64,000 nucleotides of DNA from Candidatus Formimonas warabiya. Its GTDB lineage: Bacteria; Bacillota; Dehalobacteriia; Dehalobacteriales; Dehalobacteriaceae. Within the stretch, counting starts at the first letter, position 1, and each line of letters opens with the position of its first letter. Below are positions 34,156 through 42,987 of the stretch, in pieces. The position numbers and the translations under genes are program-made. The DNA lies in the NCBI RefSeq assembly GCF_002777255.1, contig NZ_CP017634.1, positions 3,670,903 through 3,734,902 of the forward strand. The letters run 5' to 3'. The notes below the pieces were generated by a model. That model made no database searches. It saw only the letters and a list, made by a program, of their open reading frames with translations, and was not told the origin of the DNA.

Positions 34156-35529
34156 TTATTCCAAAGCATCCAAGGCCTGCAGCCAAATGGCACATTCCAG
34201 GCGCATTTTCTGCAGGGCACAGCCTAGCGCATAGGGCTGATAAATATCTTTGTTAAAAGCATCGGCATTGGCGTGACATCCTCCGCTGCAGTAGAATCTG
34301 GCCCAGCAGGCAACACAGCAGGGTTTATGGTAAATATGCGCCTGTTGAAATTTTTTTCTTAAAGGTTCGTTGAGTCCGCCGGAATCCAGGCTGCCCAATT
34401 TATATTCCTTCCGGCCCACAAATTGATGGCAGGGATAAAAATCTCCTTCCGGAGTAACCACCATATATTCATGCCCCGCCCCGCAGCCGGTCAGTCTTTT
34501 GGGCAGACAGGGCCCGTGGCGGAGATCCAGGTTAAAGTGAAAAAAGGTAAAGGGCTTCCCTTCCTTCTTCCTTTTTCGGTAATACCGGGCCAGCTTAATA
34601 TATTCTTCATAAAGATGGGGCAAATCTGAGTCCTTCAAGCCATAGGCTTCCTCCTCAGATGTTACCACCGGCTCCAGAGAAATAATATCATACCCCTGTT
34701 CCACCAGATGAATGGCGTCCTGGCAAAAGTCCTTGTTAAAGCCGGTAAAGGTACCCCGCACATAATAGTTTTGGCAGTCCCGGCTTTGAATAAATCTTTT
34801 AAGATGGGCGTTGATGATTTCATAGCTTCCTTTGCCCGAGGGAAATTTCCTTACCCGGTCATGCACTTCGGGACGACCGTCCAGGCTCAGTACCACACTG
34901 ATATTTTCCCGGTTAAGAAAATCCTGCACCTCGTCATTTAAGGCCACCCCGTTGGTGGTTAAGGTAAACTTGATTTCCTTGCCGTATTTTTTCCCTTGCT
35001 CCCGTCCATAGGCGACCACCTCTTTGATGGCATGCCAATTCATCAAAGGTTCCCCACCGAAAAAATCTATCTCACAGTGTTTCCGGGAGCCGGAATGTGC
35101 CATCAAATAATCGATGGCTTTCTTGCCGATCTCTTCCGGCATTAAGAGACGCTCCCCCCCAAAGGGGCCGCTGGAGGCAAAGCAGTATGCGCACCTGAGA
35201 TTACAGTCATGGGAAATATTCAGACATAACGATTTCAGCACGGGATTTTCCGGCAGCGCATACTGGCTGACGTTTTCATCGGAGCTAAAAAGCAATCCCT
35301 GAGCGATCAGGTCCAATACCTCTTCTTTTAAGGCAGCCAGTGACCGGGCATCATACTCGGCGGCACAATCCCGCAACGCTTCCTCAAAGTTTCCTTGTCT
35401 GTCCAGCATCTTTTCATGAAAATTCCACATCAGGTCATCGATCACGTGGACCGATCCGGAATTGACATCCAAAAGGATTTTCGTGCCGTCGATTTCAAAC
35501 TTATGGGTATCCCCTATCTTAAAATTCAC
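34156..35529 (-). CDS. scfB: SCIFF peptide maturase, radical SAM/SPASM protein
   Basis: This 457-residue radical SAM enzyme installs thioether bridges in the SCIFF peptide. The N-terminal region (about 1-85) is a precursor-binding RRE-like segment. The radical SAM motif is CNLRCAYCFAS (near 105). The C-terminal SPASM domain holds extra cluster cysteines (CGAGHEYMVV, CHQFVG, CCVACWARFYCSGGCHA). GTG 35529 lies 7 bases after GAGGAG. It follows its peptide gene by 70 bases. Confidence 0.95.
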   Translation of the reverse strand: MNFKIGDTHKFEIDGTKILLDVNSGSVHVIDDLMWNFHEKMLDRQGNFEEALRDCAAEYDARSLAALKEEVLDLIAQGLLFSSDENVSQYALPENPVLKSLCLNISHDCNLRCAYCFASSGPFGGERLLMPEEIGKKAIDYLMAHSGSRKHCEIDFFGGEPLMNWHAIKEVVAYGREQGKKYGKEIKFTLTTNGVALNDEVQDFLNRENISVVLSLDGRPEVHDRVRKFPSGKGSYEIINAHLKRFIQSRDCQNYYVRGTFTGFNKDFCQDAIHLVEQGYDIISLEPVVTSEEEAYGLKDSDLPHLYEEYIKLARYYRKRKKEGKPFTFFHFNLDLRHGPCLPKRLTGCGAGHEYMVVTPEGDFYPCHQFVGRKEYKLGSLDSGGLNEPLRKKFQQAHIYHKPCCVACWARFYCSGGCHANADAFNKDIYQPYALGCALQKMRLECAIWLQALDALE

Positions 35530-35599
35530 AGTATCTCTCCTCAAAAATTATCGGGTAAAAAATGAGGCCCTACACCTCAGAGGTTTAAGGCCGTTTTTC

Positions 35600-35740
35600 T
35601 TACTTCGCGCAAACTTGATTTCCTACCGTACAGGACGTTTTACAAGCGGACTGGCAGGAAGTCTGACAAGCTCCGCAGCCTCCGCTCTTGACGGTCCCCT
35701 TTAAGTTTCCCGCCACGATGGTCTTAATATGTTTTTGCAC
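35600..35740 (-). CDS. scfA: SCIFF ribosomal peptide precursor (six Cys in forty-five residues)
   Basis: This 46-residue peptide begins (M)QKHIKTIVAGNLKGTVKSG and then has six cysteines in the last half: CGACQTSCQSACKTSC, then C near the end. This is the conserved clostridial SCIFF precursor, modified by the maturase encoded downstream. The start is GTG preceded by AGGGGGGAAAG. It lies in the same operon as scfB. The biological role of SCIFF is not settled. Confidence 0.95.
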   Translation of the reverse strand: MQKHIKTIVAGNLKGTVKSGGCGACQTSCQSACKTSCTVGNQVCAK

Positions 35741-35787
35741 TATGCTTTCCCCCCTATGTAAAAAATTAACTTCTTTTCACGCCAAAT

Positions 35788-35796
35788 ATTATATCA
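35788..35796 (-). promoter_or_regulatory. Extended -10 promoter of scfA
   Basis: The minus strand reads TGATATAAT, an extended -10 (TGn-TATAAT), about 48 bases upstream of the GTG start. The -35 hexamer at 17 bases (ATGAAA) is weak, as is normal with an extended -10. Confidence 0.6.
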
Positions 35797-35904
35797 CACC
35801 GCATCTACTTTTTCATCCCTCATTTTTCGCATGGTTCTGCGCCCAATTTGACATAATAAATGGCAGAAAAGAAATTTCTTAGAATTATCAGAGGAGAATA
35901 CTTC

Positions 35905-37107
35905 ATGCTCACCCGGAGAGAATTTCTTAGGCTCTGTACATCAGCTGCCTGCGCCTGCGGTTTAAGCCGGGTGCTGTCCCCTTTTCTGGGCGAAGCTTAT
36001 GCCCGGGCAGAGGCGGAAAAACCACCTCTCATCTGGCTGGAATTAGGGTCATGCACCGGCAATTCCGTCTCTTTATTTGACGCAAAGGATCCCGATTTCA
36101 AATATTTCCTCACCGAAATGGTAGACTTCCGCTACCACTGGCTGCTCACAGCAGCCCAGGATCAAACGGCCCGGGATCTCTTTCTCTCAACGGTTGAAGA
36201 AGAGAAAGGCCGCTATTTTCTCGTCATCGAGGGCTCTGTAGTGACTGCCGGAGATGGAACCTATAATTATGTTTTTTTTGAAGGCGACCGGCCTGTTACG
36301 GGGAAGGACCTGCTCTTAAGCCTGGCTCCTCAGGCAAAACATATCATTGCCGTGGGAAGCTGCGCCACCTGGGGCGGTCCCAGTGCCGCCTACCCTAATC
36401 CGTCCAAAAGCCAGGGAGTACAGGATTTTTTAAAGCGTAAAGTGATTAATGTCCCCGGGTGCCCGGCCCACCCGGATTGGATCATTGGCACCATCGGGCA
36501 TTTAATTCTTTATGGTGTTCCGGAATTGGATCATTTAAACCGGCCCACCATGTTTTTTGGGCAAACGATCCACGACCTGTGCGAAAGGCGGTCTCAATTT
36601 GAGAACGGCGAATTCGCCAAGTTTCCCGGACAAAGGGGATGTCTCTATAAAGTAGGCTGCAAAGGTCCGGTCACCTTTGCCGACTGCCCGAAGCGCCAGT
36701 GGAATAACCATATCAACTGGCCGGTGAAAGCAAACACCCCCTGTATCGGCTGTGTCAATCCCGGTTTTCCTGATTCCTCCGAGCCTTTTTTCTCGCCCCT
36801 GCCGGATATTTCCCTGCCTAATATCAAAGTCAACGCCACAAAAGTAGGTTTGACGGCAGGAGGAATCACCGCCGCGGCAATTGCCGGTCATTTCACGGCT
36901 TCCGTCTTAAGGGGAAGAATAGGAAAACACCTGGTGGGAGGAACCGTTCCCCAAAAGCCTCTTTCAGAAGAAAAACAGTTTGACGAAGCACTGAAGCAAA
37001 TCTTGTCGGATCAAAAAAAAATTATCAAGCAAATTGATGCGCTTCCCCGTAAGAAGAGAAACATCATGAAAATCACCCGTAAATTAGTGCCCAGAAAGGA
37101 CGATTAA
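35905..37107 (+). CDS. [NiFe] hydrogenase small subunit, Tat-exported, atypical proximal-cluster site
   Basis: This 400-residue iron-sulfur subunit passes electrons from the NiFe site toward the membrane. A Tat signal (RREFLRL, residues 4-10) is followed by the proximal-cluster region. There the expected CxxC reads C50-T-G-N53, with Asn replacing the second ligand. The other proximal Cys (GSCATWGG, NVPGCPAHPDW) and the His/Cys ligands of the medial and distal clusters (TIHDLCERR, GCLYKVGCKGP, CIGCVNPGF) are present. A C-terminal hydrophobic stretch (VGLTAGGITAAAIAG) and a lysine-rich tail follow. ATG 35905 follows GAGGAG. The stop directly abuts the large-subunit ATG. It most likely forms an extracellular uptake hydrogenase with the next two genes. 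Confidence 0.92.
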   Translation: MLTRREFLRLCTSAACACGLSRVLSPFLGEAYARAEAEKPPLIWLELGSCTGNSVSLFDAKDPDFKYFLTEMVDFRYHWLLTAAQDQTARDLFLSTVEEEKGRYFLVIEGSVVTAGDGTYNYVFFEGDRPVTGKDLLLSLAPQAKHIIAVGSCATWGGPSAAYPNPSKSQGVQDFLKRKVINVPGCPAHPDWIIGTIGHLILYGVPELDHLNRPTMFFGQTIHDLCERRSQFENGEFAKFPGQRGCLYKVGCKGPVTFADCPKRQWNNHINWPVKANTPCIGCVNPGFPDSSEPFFSPLPDISLPNIKVNATKVGLTAGGITAAAIAGHFTASVLRGRIGKHLVGGTVPQKPLSEEKQFDEALKQILSDQKKIIKQIDALPRKKRNIMKITRKLVPRKDD

Positions 37108-38451
37108 ATGGCTTCCAAAACAATTTTCCCCATCTCCCGGGTGCATCAGCCTTTAGCCGTAAAACTGGATCTGGAAAATAACGTGGTGCAAGACGCCAGG
37201 TGTACCGGTATTTTATTTCGCGGTTTTGAAATTATGTTGCAGGGCCGGAGCCCGATGGATGCCCCTTTTTTTACCCAACGCATTTGCGGCATCTGTTCTG
37301 CCGCCCATGCCATTGCCGCAGTTTTGGCCCTGGAAGAGGCCTACCGGCTTGCACCGACAAGCAATGGCCGCCTTTTAAGAAATTTGATTTTCGGTGCAGA
37401 ATTTCTCCATAACAATTTAACCCATTTTTATCTTCTCGTCTTTCCCGGCTTCGTGAAAGGGCCGGAAATGCATCCTTTTATCCCCTATCCCAAAGACCTG
37501 CGCCTTCCCGAGACTGTAAACAAAAAAATGATGGATCACTACTGGCAGGGCTTGGAATATGCTGCCCTGGCCCATCAGATGCTGGCAATTTTCGGGGCAA
37601 AAATGCCCCATCTGCAAACCCTCTATCCCACAGGGGTTAGCGTACCTCCAGATGGCATGAAGATCAGCACCTTCCGGAGCATGTTGGCAAAAATTCACTC
37701 CTTTATCTCCGATGTGATGATCCCCGACTCTTATCTTTTGGGCGACTACTACCCGGAGTGCTATGAGCTGGGGAAATCTTCGGGAAATTTTATCAGCTAC
37801 GGCCTATTTGAGGGAAAGGATTTTCCCGCCGGAATTATCAACTCTTATGATCAGAAAGAGCCCTTGGACCGAAGAAAAATTTCCCAATCCATCACCTATT
37901 CCTGGTATGCCGAAGAAAGCAGCGGGCCTCCGGAAAAAACCAGGACGGTGCCGGACAAAGAAAAGAAAAATGCCTACACCTGGGTCAAAGCCCCCCGGTA
38001 TGACGGCAGGCCCTTTGAAACCGGCGCCCTGGCCCGGGGGTGGATTTCCGGAGCCTACCGCCGGGGAGGCGGAACCATGGACAGAATTGTCGCCCGATCC
38101 CTGGAAACAAAAAAAATTGCCCAACTTATGGAAACATGGCTGGACCAAATAGAGCCCCAAGCCCCTTCTCTTACGGAATTTCAAACCAAAGCATCCGGCC
38201 AGGGAGTGGGTTTGACCGATGCTATGCGGGGAGCCCTGGGCCACTGGTTGAAGATTGACCAGGGGCGGATTGCGCACTATCAGATTATTACCCCTACTGC
38301 ATGGAATTTCTCACCCAGGGATGAAAAGGGCGTCCGAGGTCCGGTGGAACAGGCCTTAATCGGTACCGAACTTGATCCCAAAAATGAAGCAGCGGAAATC
38401 GGCAGAATCATCCGCTCTTTCGACCCTTGTTTTACCTGTGCGGTGCATTAA
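37108..38451 (+). CDS. [NiFe] hydrogenase large subunit without C-terminal extension
   Basis: This 447-residue subunit binds the NiFe(CN)2CO centre. The N-terminal Ni ligands are in RICGIC (residues 58-63) and the C-terminal ligands in DPCFTCAVH (439-447). The protein ends exactly at that final His, so it lacks the extension normally removed by a maturation protease. It is shorter than most group 1 large subunits. ATG directly follows the small-subunit stop. The hyp maturation genes and a specific endopeptidase are not in the window. Export would occur by hitch-hiking with the Tat-signal small subunit. Confidence 0.93.
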   Translation: MASKTIFPISRVHQPLAVKLDLENNVVQDARCTGILFRGFEIMLQGRSPMDAPFFTQRICGICSAAHAIAAVLALEEAYRLAPTSNGRLLRNLIFGAEFLHNNLTHFYLLVFPGFVKGPEMHPFIPYPKDLRLPETVNKKMMDHYWQGLEYAALAHQMLAIFGAKMPHLQTLYPTGVSVPPDGMKISTFRSMLAKIHSFISDVMIPDSYLLGDYYPECYELGKSSGNFISYGLFEGKDFPAGIINSYDQKEPLDRRKISQSITYSWYAEESSGPPEKTRTVPDKEKKNAYTWVKAPRYDGRPFETGALARGWISGAYRRGGGTMDRIVARSLETKKIAQLMETWLDQIEPQAPSLTEFQTKASGQGVGLTDAMRGALGHWLKIDQGRIAHYQIITPTAWNFSPRDEKGVRGPVEQALIGTELDPKNEAAEIGRIIRSFDPCFTCAVH

Positions 38452-38470
38452 AAAAGCCTACAAGGCTTTT
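38452..38470 (+). terminator. Hairpin directly after the hydrogenase large-subunit gene
   Basis: AAAAGCC-TACAA-GGCTTTT starts right after the stop codon and ends in four T. It may attenuate transcription into the cytochrome gene, as only part of the transcript need continue. Confidence 0.6.
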
Positions 38471-38502
38471 CGGGATCCGGGTACCGGTTACCGGGTTCCG
38501 GG
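38471..38502. repeat. Dispersed palindromic repeat, GGATCCGGGTACCGG family
   Basis: The element holds CGGGATCCGGGTACCGG followed by an imperfect inverted copy CCGGGTTCCGGG. Related copies occur near 44582, 44630, 47639 and 51999, always between genes. Confidence 0.65.
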
Positions 38503-38585
38503 AAAACCAATTAAATCAATATTGCTTACTTGCGATACCCATAGACAAAGGGACAATTCTGCCGTCTCTGCCATAGGGAGGAAAT

Positions 38586-39155
38586 ATGAGTAAAAAAGTG
38601 CCCTCAACAATTACCCAACCCTTAGGAATACGCCTGCTGCACTGGTCCTTGGCATGTACAGTTACTCTTTTAATCGCCACCGGCTTCTACAGAGCGCATC
38701 CCGGCTGGCTGGACATAAGTTTAAGAACGGTACGGCTGATTCATTCTTCGGCAGGCTTTCTTCTGCTCATCATTGTCCCTGTATTTACTCTGTATCATAT
38801 CCTGTCCGGAACCTGGAAGGATGTCTTCTTTTTGCCCCAGGATTTGAAAAAGTCCCCTGCCTTTTTAAAATATGTCTTTTTCCTCCGGAAGTCCTGCCCG
38901 TCCGTCACCAAATATAACCCCGGTCAAAAGGCTATTTACACCAGTTGGTTTTTCTTGTTTATCCTCCAGCTGATCACCGGGTTTATGCTTTATACCCACA
39001 CATTTTTTTCCCATTTCAGCATGGATCGGGTCATCTACCTTCATTATGCAGCCACCTTTGGCTTTGTGACGATCCTGATTCATATCTATTTCGTCTTGAC
39101 GGAAGACCCGGCCAAGCTGCAATCCATGTTTACCGGGCGGGAAAAAGATCCCTAG
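38586..39155 (+). CDS. Hydrogenase cytochrome b-type subunit (b561-like membrane anchor)
   Basis: This 189-residue protein has four membrane helices with His residues placed for two b hemes. Examples are GIRLLHWSLACTVTLLIATGF (helix 1), RLIHSSAGFLLLIIVPVFTLYHIL (helix 2) and the last helix HYAATFGFVTILIHIYF. The layout is that of HyaC/HydC cytochromes that take electrons from the small subunit and pass them to menaquinone. It is 134 bases after the large subunit, behind a hairpin and a repeat. ATG follows AGGGAGG. Confidence 0.88.
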   Translation: MSKKVPSTITQPLGIRLLHWSLACTVTLLIATGFYRAHPGWLDISLRTVRLIHSSAGFLLLIIVPVFTLYHILSGTWKDVFFLPQDLKKSPAFLKYVFFLRKSCPSVTKYNPGQKAIYTSWFFLFILQLITGFMLYTHTFFSHFSMDRVIYLHYAATFGFVTILIHIYFVLTEDPAKLQSMFTGREKDP

Positions 39156-39196
39156 GAAAAGGTCTGGTTTGAGGGGGCGTGAACACCCAAGGTGGA

Positions 39197-39249
39197 AAGA
39201 AGCAGGGCAAGCTGTAGGCACAGCATCGCCCTGCTTCTTGGCCACTTGA
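39197..39249. terminator. Long hairpin between converging genes
   Basis: AAGAAGCAGGGC and GCCCTGCTTCTT pair perfectly over 12 bp, with an inner GCTGT/ACAGC stem. It lies between the cytochrome gene and the converging oxidoreductase gene. There is no long U tail but the position suits a bidirectional terminator. Confidence 0.6.
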
Positions 39250-39254
39250 CGAAT

Positions 39255-40496
39255 TTACCAGAGGAACCGGGGCCGGATGGAGCCCTGTTTCAGTTCCTCT
39301 TTCATTTTCCCCAACGGAATTTGCTCCCGCACCAGGGCGGTGAGGATCCCCGCCTGGGCTGTCTTTCCTGCCAGAATATATCCCACCAGGTGATCATCCT
39401 GAAAAACAAATTTCCGGTACAAATTCTTCCCGGGATAGAGCCGTACCACTTCATATCCCTGATCCTGCTCTCCTTTGGCCCACCCGGCGGCAATCACGGA
39501 CAGGCCATAAAAATCCGCTGAATTCATACCTAAAGAACCGCTATAAACAGTAGGAATCCCGGCCATATTTTTACCTGCTGCGGTTCCCTGGTCCGCCGCA
39601 TTGGGCCAGATGGCGTTGATCCTGCGTTGGCCCGAGATCAGATCATATCCCAGGGCCACATCACCGGCGGCATAGACGTCGGCATAGTTGGTCTGCAAAA
39701 ATTCATTGACCAAAATACCCTGCCCGGTTTCGATGCCGCTCCCGGCCAAAAAGTCTACATTGGGCGCCACCCCTTTGCCGATAATCAGTACATCAGCAGG
39801 CAACTCCTCCCCGGTGTTCAGCTGTACGCCACCCACAACTTCACCCCGGACGCTGTCCATTCTGCCGGTGACAGCCGCCACATCTGTGCGGTATTTGATT
39901 TCCAAACCGTGAGCAGCCAATACTCCTGCTACCATAGCCGCCGCTTCCCGGTCCAGCATTTGGGACAATACAGACCCGGAGGAAATAATACAGGTTACGG
40001 AGAGTCCTGCTTGGAGCAGGGCATAAGCCGCCTTCAGAGAGACAAAGCCTCCCCCCACCACCACGGCCCGTTTTCCGGGGCCGGCATACGCCAGGATCCC
40101 TTTCGCATCCGCCCAGGTGCGCAAGGGGAATACTCCTTTCAGGTGCCTGCCGGGGATCTCGGGCAGCACCGGAGAAGCCCCGGTGGCGAGAAGCAGCTTA
40201 TCATAAGCAAACCTCTTTTCAGACCGGGTATAGAGTTCTTGGCGATCCGGTTGTACCTGCACTACTTTCTCCCCCTTATGAAGGTGCAGATCATAGGTCT
40301 CGTAAAAATCCGGGGGACGGATCAGCATCTGCTCATCCTTCATGGTCCCGGTAAGATAGTAGGAAGTGAGACACCGGGCATATGCCGGGTAATTTTCTTC
40401 ACTGAAAATGTCAATTCTCCCATTGCCGTCCAGGGCCCGAATGGCTTCCGCAGCCCAAACTCCGGCTGCACTGTTGCCAACGATACAATAGCGCAT
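39255..40496 (-). CDS. FAD-dependent NAD(P) oxidoreductase of the CO dehydrogenase cluster
   Basis: This 413-residue pyridine-nucleotide-disulfide-type flavoprotein has an FAD fold (YCIVGNSAAGVWAAEAIRAL), a second nucleotide fold (AVVVGGGFVSLKAAYALLQAG) and the family motif VYAAGDVALGYD. It resembles FNOR/NADH-oxidase proteins found with cooS and cooF. It would accept electrons from CooF and reduce NAD(P)+, or the reverse. ATG 40496 follows GGGGGGTGG. It lies 16 bases after cooS, so cooF-cooS-FNOR is one operon. Confidence 0.88.
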   Translation of the reverse strand: MRYCIVGNSAAGVWAAEAIRALDGNGRIDIFSEENYPAYARCLTSYYLTGTMKDEQMLIRPPDFYETYDLHLHKGEKVVQVQPDRQELYTRSEKRFAYDKLLLATGASPVLPEIPGRHLKGVFPLRTWADAKGILAYAGPGKRAVVVGGGFVSLKAAYALLQAGLSVTCIISSGSVLSQMLDREAAAMVAGVLAAHGLEIKYRTDVAAVTGRMDSVRGEVVGGVQLNTGEELPADVLIIGKGVAPNVDFLAGSGIETGQGILVNEFLQTNYADVYAAGDVALGYDLISGQRRINAIWPNAADQGTAAGKNMAGIPTVYSGSLGMNSADFYGLSVIAAGWAKGEQDQGYEVVRLYPGKNLYRKFVFQDDHLVGYILAGKTAQAGILTALVREQIPLGKMKEELKQGSIRPRFLW

Positions 40497-40512
40497 TTTG
40501 CCACCCCCCAAG

Positions 40513-42420
40513 CTATATGCCCAGGGCGTGGCGTTTTGCCTGAATATGCTCAATCAACCCGTGGGCTGCCTTGATGGGATCCGTTTCCACATAGAACTTG
40601 CCGCCCAGAAGGCTTTCTGCCGTATCTCCCGTAAGAATTTCCGTCACCTTTCTGCCGCCCAATACCTGGGGAATTACACCCAAATGGGTCAGTACCCCTA
40701 AGGACACTGCCCAGGTGCCGATACTTAAGGCCTTTTCATGCTGGTGTTCCGGGGCGGAAGCGGCCACCGGGAGGGCTTTGATGGGCACGTTCAGATAAGA
40801 AGCCAAGGCGCTTAACAAATCCCCGATTCTGGAGTTATCCACACAACTGCCCATATGCAGGACCGGGGGCAAAGGTGCGTTCAGACCGGCCCCGTTCCCC
40901 ACAGCAGTAAGCACTGTGCGCAGCGTATCCCCGGCATATTTGTCTGCTGCTTCCGGCACCATTAAACCGGCTTTGGCCAAAGCCTGGGCAGAACAGCCGG
41001 TAGTGACCACTAAAACATTATGCTTAATTAATTCCTTCACCATCGTGACATGGAAGGAATCATGCACCACCTTGGCGTTATTACAGCCTACGGTGCCTAC
41101 GGCGCCGAGAATATTTCCGTTAATAATGTTGTCCACCAGGGGCTTCAAGGGATTCTCCCCATCAAGCTTGGCCAGGGCCCCTACGATGGCTTCCACGCTG
41201 AAACCGCCAAGCATTTTTGTTTTTACGTCAGGGATGTGGACCCGGCTTTTATCCCGCCGGCGGAAGTTCTCCACCCCTTTGCGCACAATTTCCTCCGCTT
41301 TTTTGTCCGCCTCTGCGAGAGAAAAATCAATATGCTCTGCTCCGGGCATTTTCACAATGGGCATGGTGGTAAAGATCTTGGTATGATAACAGGCAGCCAC
41401 CCGGGCCAGAGAGGGCATAATGCACTGGACATCGACGACCATGGCATCTACCGCTCCGGTGATGATGGCCAATTCTTGGGCCAGGAAATTGGTGGCAATG
41501 GGAATGCCCTGGCGCATGAGGGTCTCATTTCCCGTACAGCAGATCCCCGCCAACTGGATTCCTTTAGCTCCTGCAGCCTGTGCCTCACCCTCCAGCTTCT
41601 TCGACCATTCCACAATCTTTTCCGAGAGCATGGGCTCATGGCCATGGACAATAATATTCACATAGTCTTCCTGGAGCACGCCCAGGTTTGCTTCTGTAGC
41701 CACCGGGGCAGGCGTACCGAAGAGAATATCCTGCAGGTCCGTGGCCAGGTGCAGGCCGGCATAAGCGTCCACCAGCCCCTGCTTGACGGTGGCCAGGATC
41801 AGATTGACTGGGTCTGCGTCCATCCCCATAGTTGTTTGATGGAGGGCCTCCCGGATTTCCCGGTCCGGATTGCGGGGCAGCACCCCCAGTTTCTGCCAGG
41901 TTTCCACCCTTTCTTGGGGAGCAGTGGCCAGGAGCCATTTCATGGGTGCACCGGTATGATTGCCGAAATCCCCGAAAGCAATATCCACGATTTCTTTTGC
42001 CAAGTCAAGATTATTCTTTCCCGCCACCTCTAAGTCCAGCTTGGCGGCTACCGCCTTCAGTTTGTCCGGGTCCTTCACGGTGTAGGGCCCATTTTCTTCC
42101 GTGGCAATTTTTAAGGTTTCTATAGCCTCATAGGCATGATCCACATGGGCTGCCGCCCCTGCCGCCACCTGTCTCAAAAGGTTCCGGGCCACAATCAGGT
42201 CGGCATCGGCCCCGCATATGCCATATTTAGGCCCCTCGCCAAAGGGGTCAATCCGGCAAGGTCCCTGGTTGCAATGGCGACAGCACAGTCCCAGTAAGCC
42301 GAAACCGCACTGAGGCTGCTGGGCCTCAAAGCGATCCCAAACGGTTTCTACCTGGTCTTTCCGCGCTTTCCCTAATAGTTGGCCCGCAGCCGGGTCTATG
42401 GTCATTTTCCCATAATCCAT
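40513..42420 (-). CDS. cooS: Anaerobic Ni-CO dehydrogenase catalytic subunit
   Basis: CooS oxidises CO to CO2 with a Ni-Fe-S C-cluster. The 635-residue protein has full length. The B/D-cluster cysteine region CGFGLLGLCCRHCNQGPCRI lies near residues 37-56. C-cluster and surrounding ligands are in LAGICCTGNETLMR, GTVGCNNAKV, TTGCSAQALAKAG and HMGSCVDNSR. It lies 2 bases after cooF and before the FAD oxidoreductase. No CODH/ACS genes accompany it, so it is a stand-alone monofunctional type. Confidence 0.97.
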   Translation of the reverse strand: MDYGKMTIDPAAGQLLGKARKDQVETVWDRFEAQQPQCGFGLLGLCCRHCNQGPCRIDPFGEGPKYGICGADADLIVARNLLRQVAAGAAAHVDHAYEAIETLKIATEENGPYTVKDPDKLKAVAAKLDLEVAGKNNLDLAKEIVDIAFGDFGNHTGAPMKWLLATAPQERVETWQKLGVLPRNPDREIREALHQTTMGMDADPVNLILATVKQGLVDAYAGLHLATDLQDILFGTPAPVATEANLGVLQEDYVNIIVHGHEPMLSEKIVEWSKKLEGEAQAAGAKGIQLAGICCTGNETLMRQGIPIATNFLAQELAIITGAVDAMVVDVQCIMPSLARVAACYHTKIFTTMPIVKMPGAEHIDFSLAEADKKAEEIVRKGVENFRRRDKSRVHIPDVKTKMLGGFSVEAIVGALAKLDGENPLKPLVDNIINGNILGAVGTVGCNNAKVVHDSFHVTMVKELIKHNVLVVTTGCSAQALAKAGLMVPEAADKYAGDTLRTVLTAVGNGAGLNAPLPPVLHMGSCVDNSRIGDLLSALASYLNVPIKALPVAASAPEHQHEKALSIGTWAVSLGVLTHLGVIPQVLGGRKVTEILTGDTAESLLGGKFYVETDPIKAAHGLIEHIQAKRHALGI

Positions 42421-42422
42421 GG

Positions 42423-42929
42423 CTAAACCTCCTCACCTGAAATAAATTTGGACAGAAATGCCTTCTTCACCGTCTTATCAAACGCACCGATAGGCATAAA
42501 AGACAGGGCCTTGGTGGGACAGGATTTCACGCAAGCCGGGTCGTGGCCTTCCGACAGGCACTGGTCACATTTTACTGCTACCTTATGTTCCTCACTGGGG
42601 GTAATCACCCCGTATGGGCACACCATGACACACATCCAACAGCCCACGCACTTCTCTTTTCGATTCAATACCAGACCGGTCCCGGCATCCAGGTACATTG
42701 CCCCTGTCATGCAGGCATGGACACATTTGGGATCCTGGCACTGCCGGCATTGGACCGGCAGATTGATCGTCCGCTCTGGGTTGGTTTCCACCGTCACCCT
42801 GCGCACCGGCCGCTCTCCGCTTAAGAAAGCGCCCACAAGATCCTTGCTCCGGGAATGGGTGATGCTGCACGCCAGTTCACAGGTCTTACAGCCCACACAC
42901 TTTTCCGTCCGCACTAAAAGCTGGTTCAC
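42423..42929 (-). CDS. cooF: CooF-type polyferredoxin
   Basis: CooF carries electrons from CooS. The 168-residue protein has four CxxCxxxCxxxC-type cluster sites: CVGCKTCELAC, CRQCQDPKCVHAC, CVGCWMCVMVCP and CDQCLSEGHDPACVKSCP. It belongs to the DmsB/HycB-like ferredoxin group. It is the first gene of cooF-cooS-FNOR, immediately downstream of the CooA-like regulator gene. A sequence fitting the CooA site lies about 80 bases upstream. Confidence 0.95.
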   Translation of the reverse strand: MNQLLVRTEKCVGCKTCELACSITHSRSKDLVGAFLSGERPVRRVTVETNPERTINLPVQCRQCQDPKCVHACMTGAMYLDAGTGLVLNRKEKCVGCWMCVMVCPYGVITPSEEHKVAVKCDQCLSEGHDPACVKSCPTKALSFMPIGAFDKTVKKAFLSKFISGEEV

Positions 42930-42979
42930 CGCACTTCCTCCCTTCCAATTTTCAGAATTTTTGGAGTCTTATATCATTC

Positions 42980-42985
42980 ATTTTA
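42980..42985 (-). promoter_or_regulatory. Candidate -10 box of the cooF operon
   Basis: TAAAAT on the minus strand would place +1 near 42973. The CooA-type site is then centred near -41.5, which is the class II activator position. This is a spacing argument; another AT-rich hexamer (TATAAG at 42973) is possible. Confidence 0.4.
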
Positions 42986-42987
42986 AT

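Noticed and set aside
39627-40574. 315-residue plus-strand frame opposite the FAD oxidoreductase
   Set aside because: Antisense shadow of a clear flavoprotein gene.
41050-42033. 327-residue plus-strand frame opposite cooS
   Set aside because: It is an antisense shadow of a strongly conserved gene, without ribosome site or domain.
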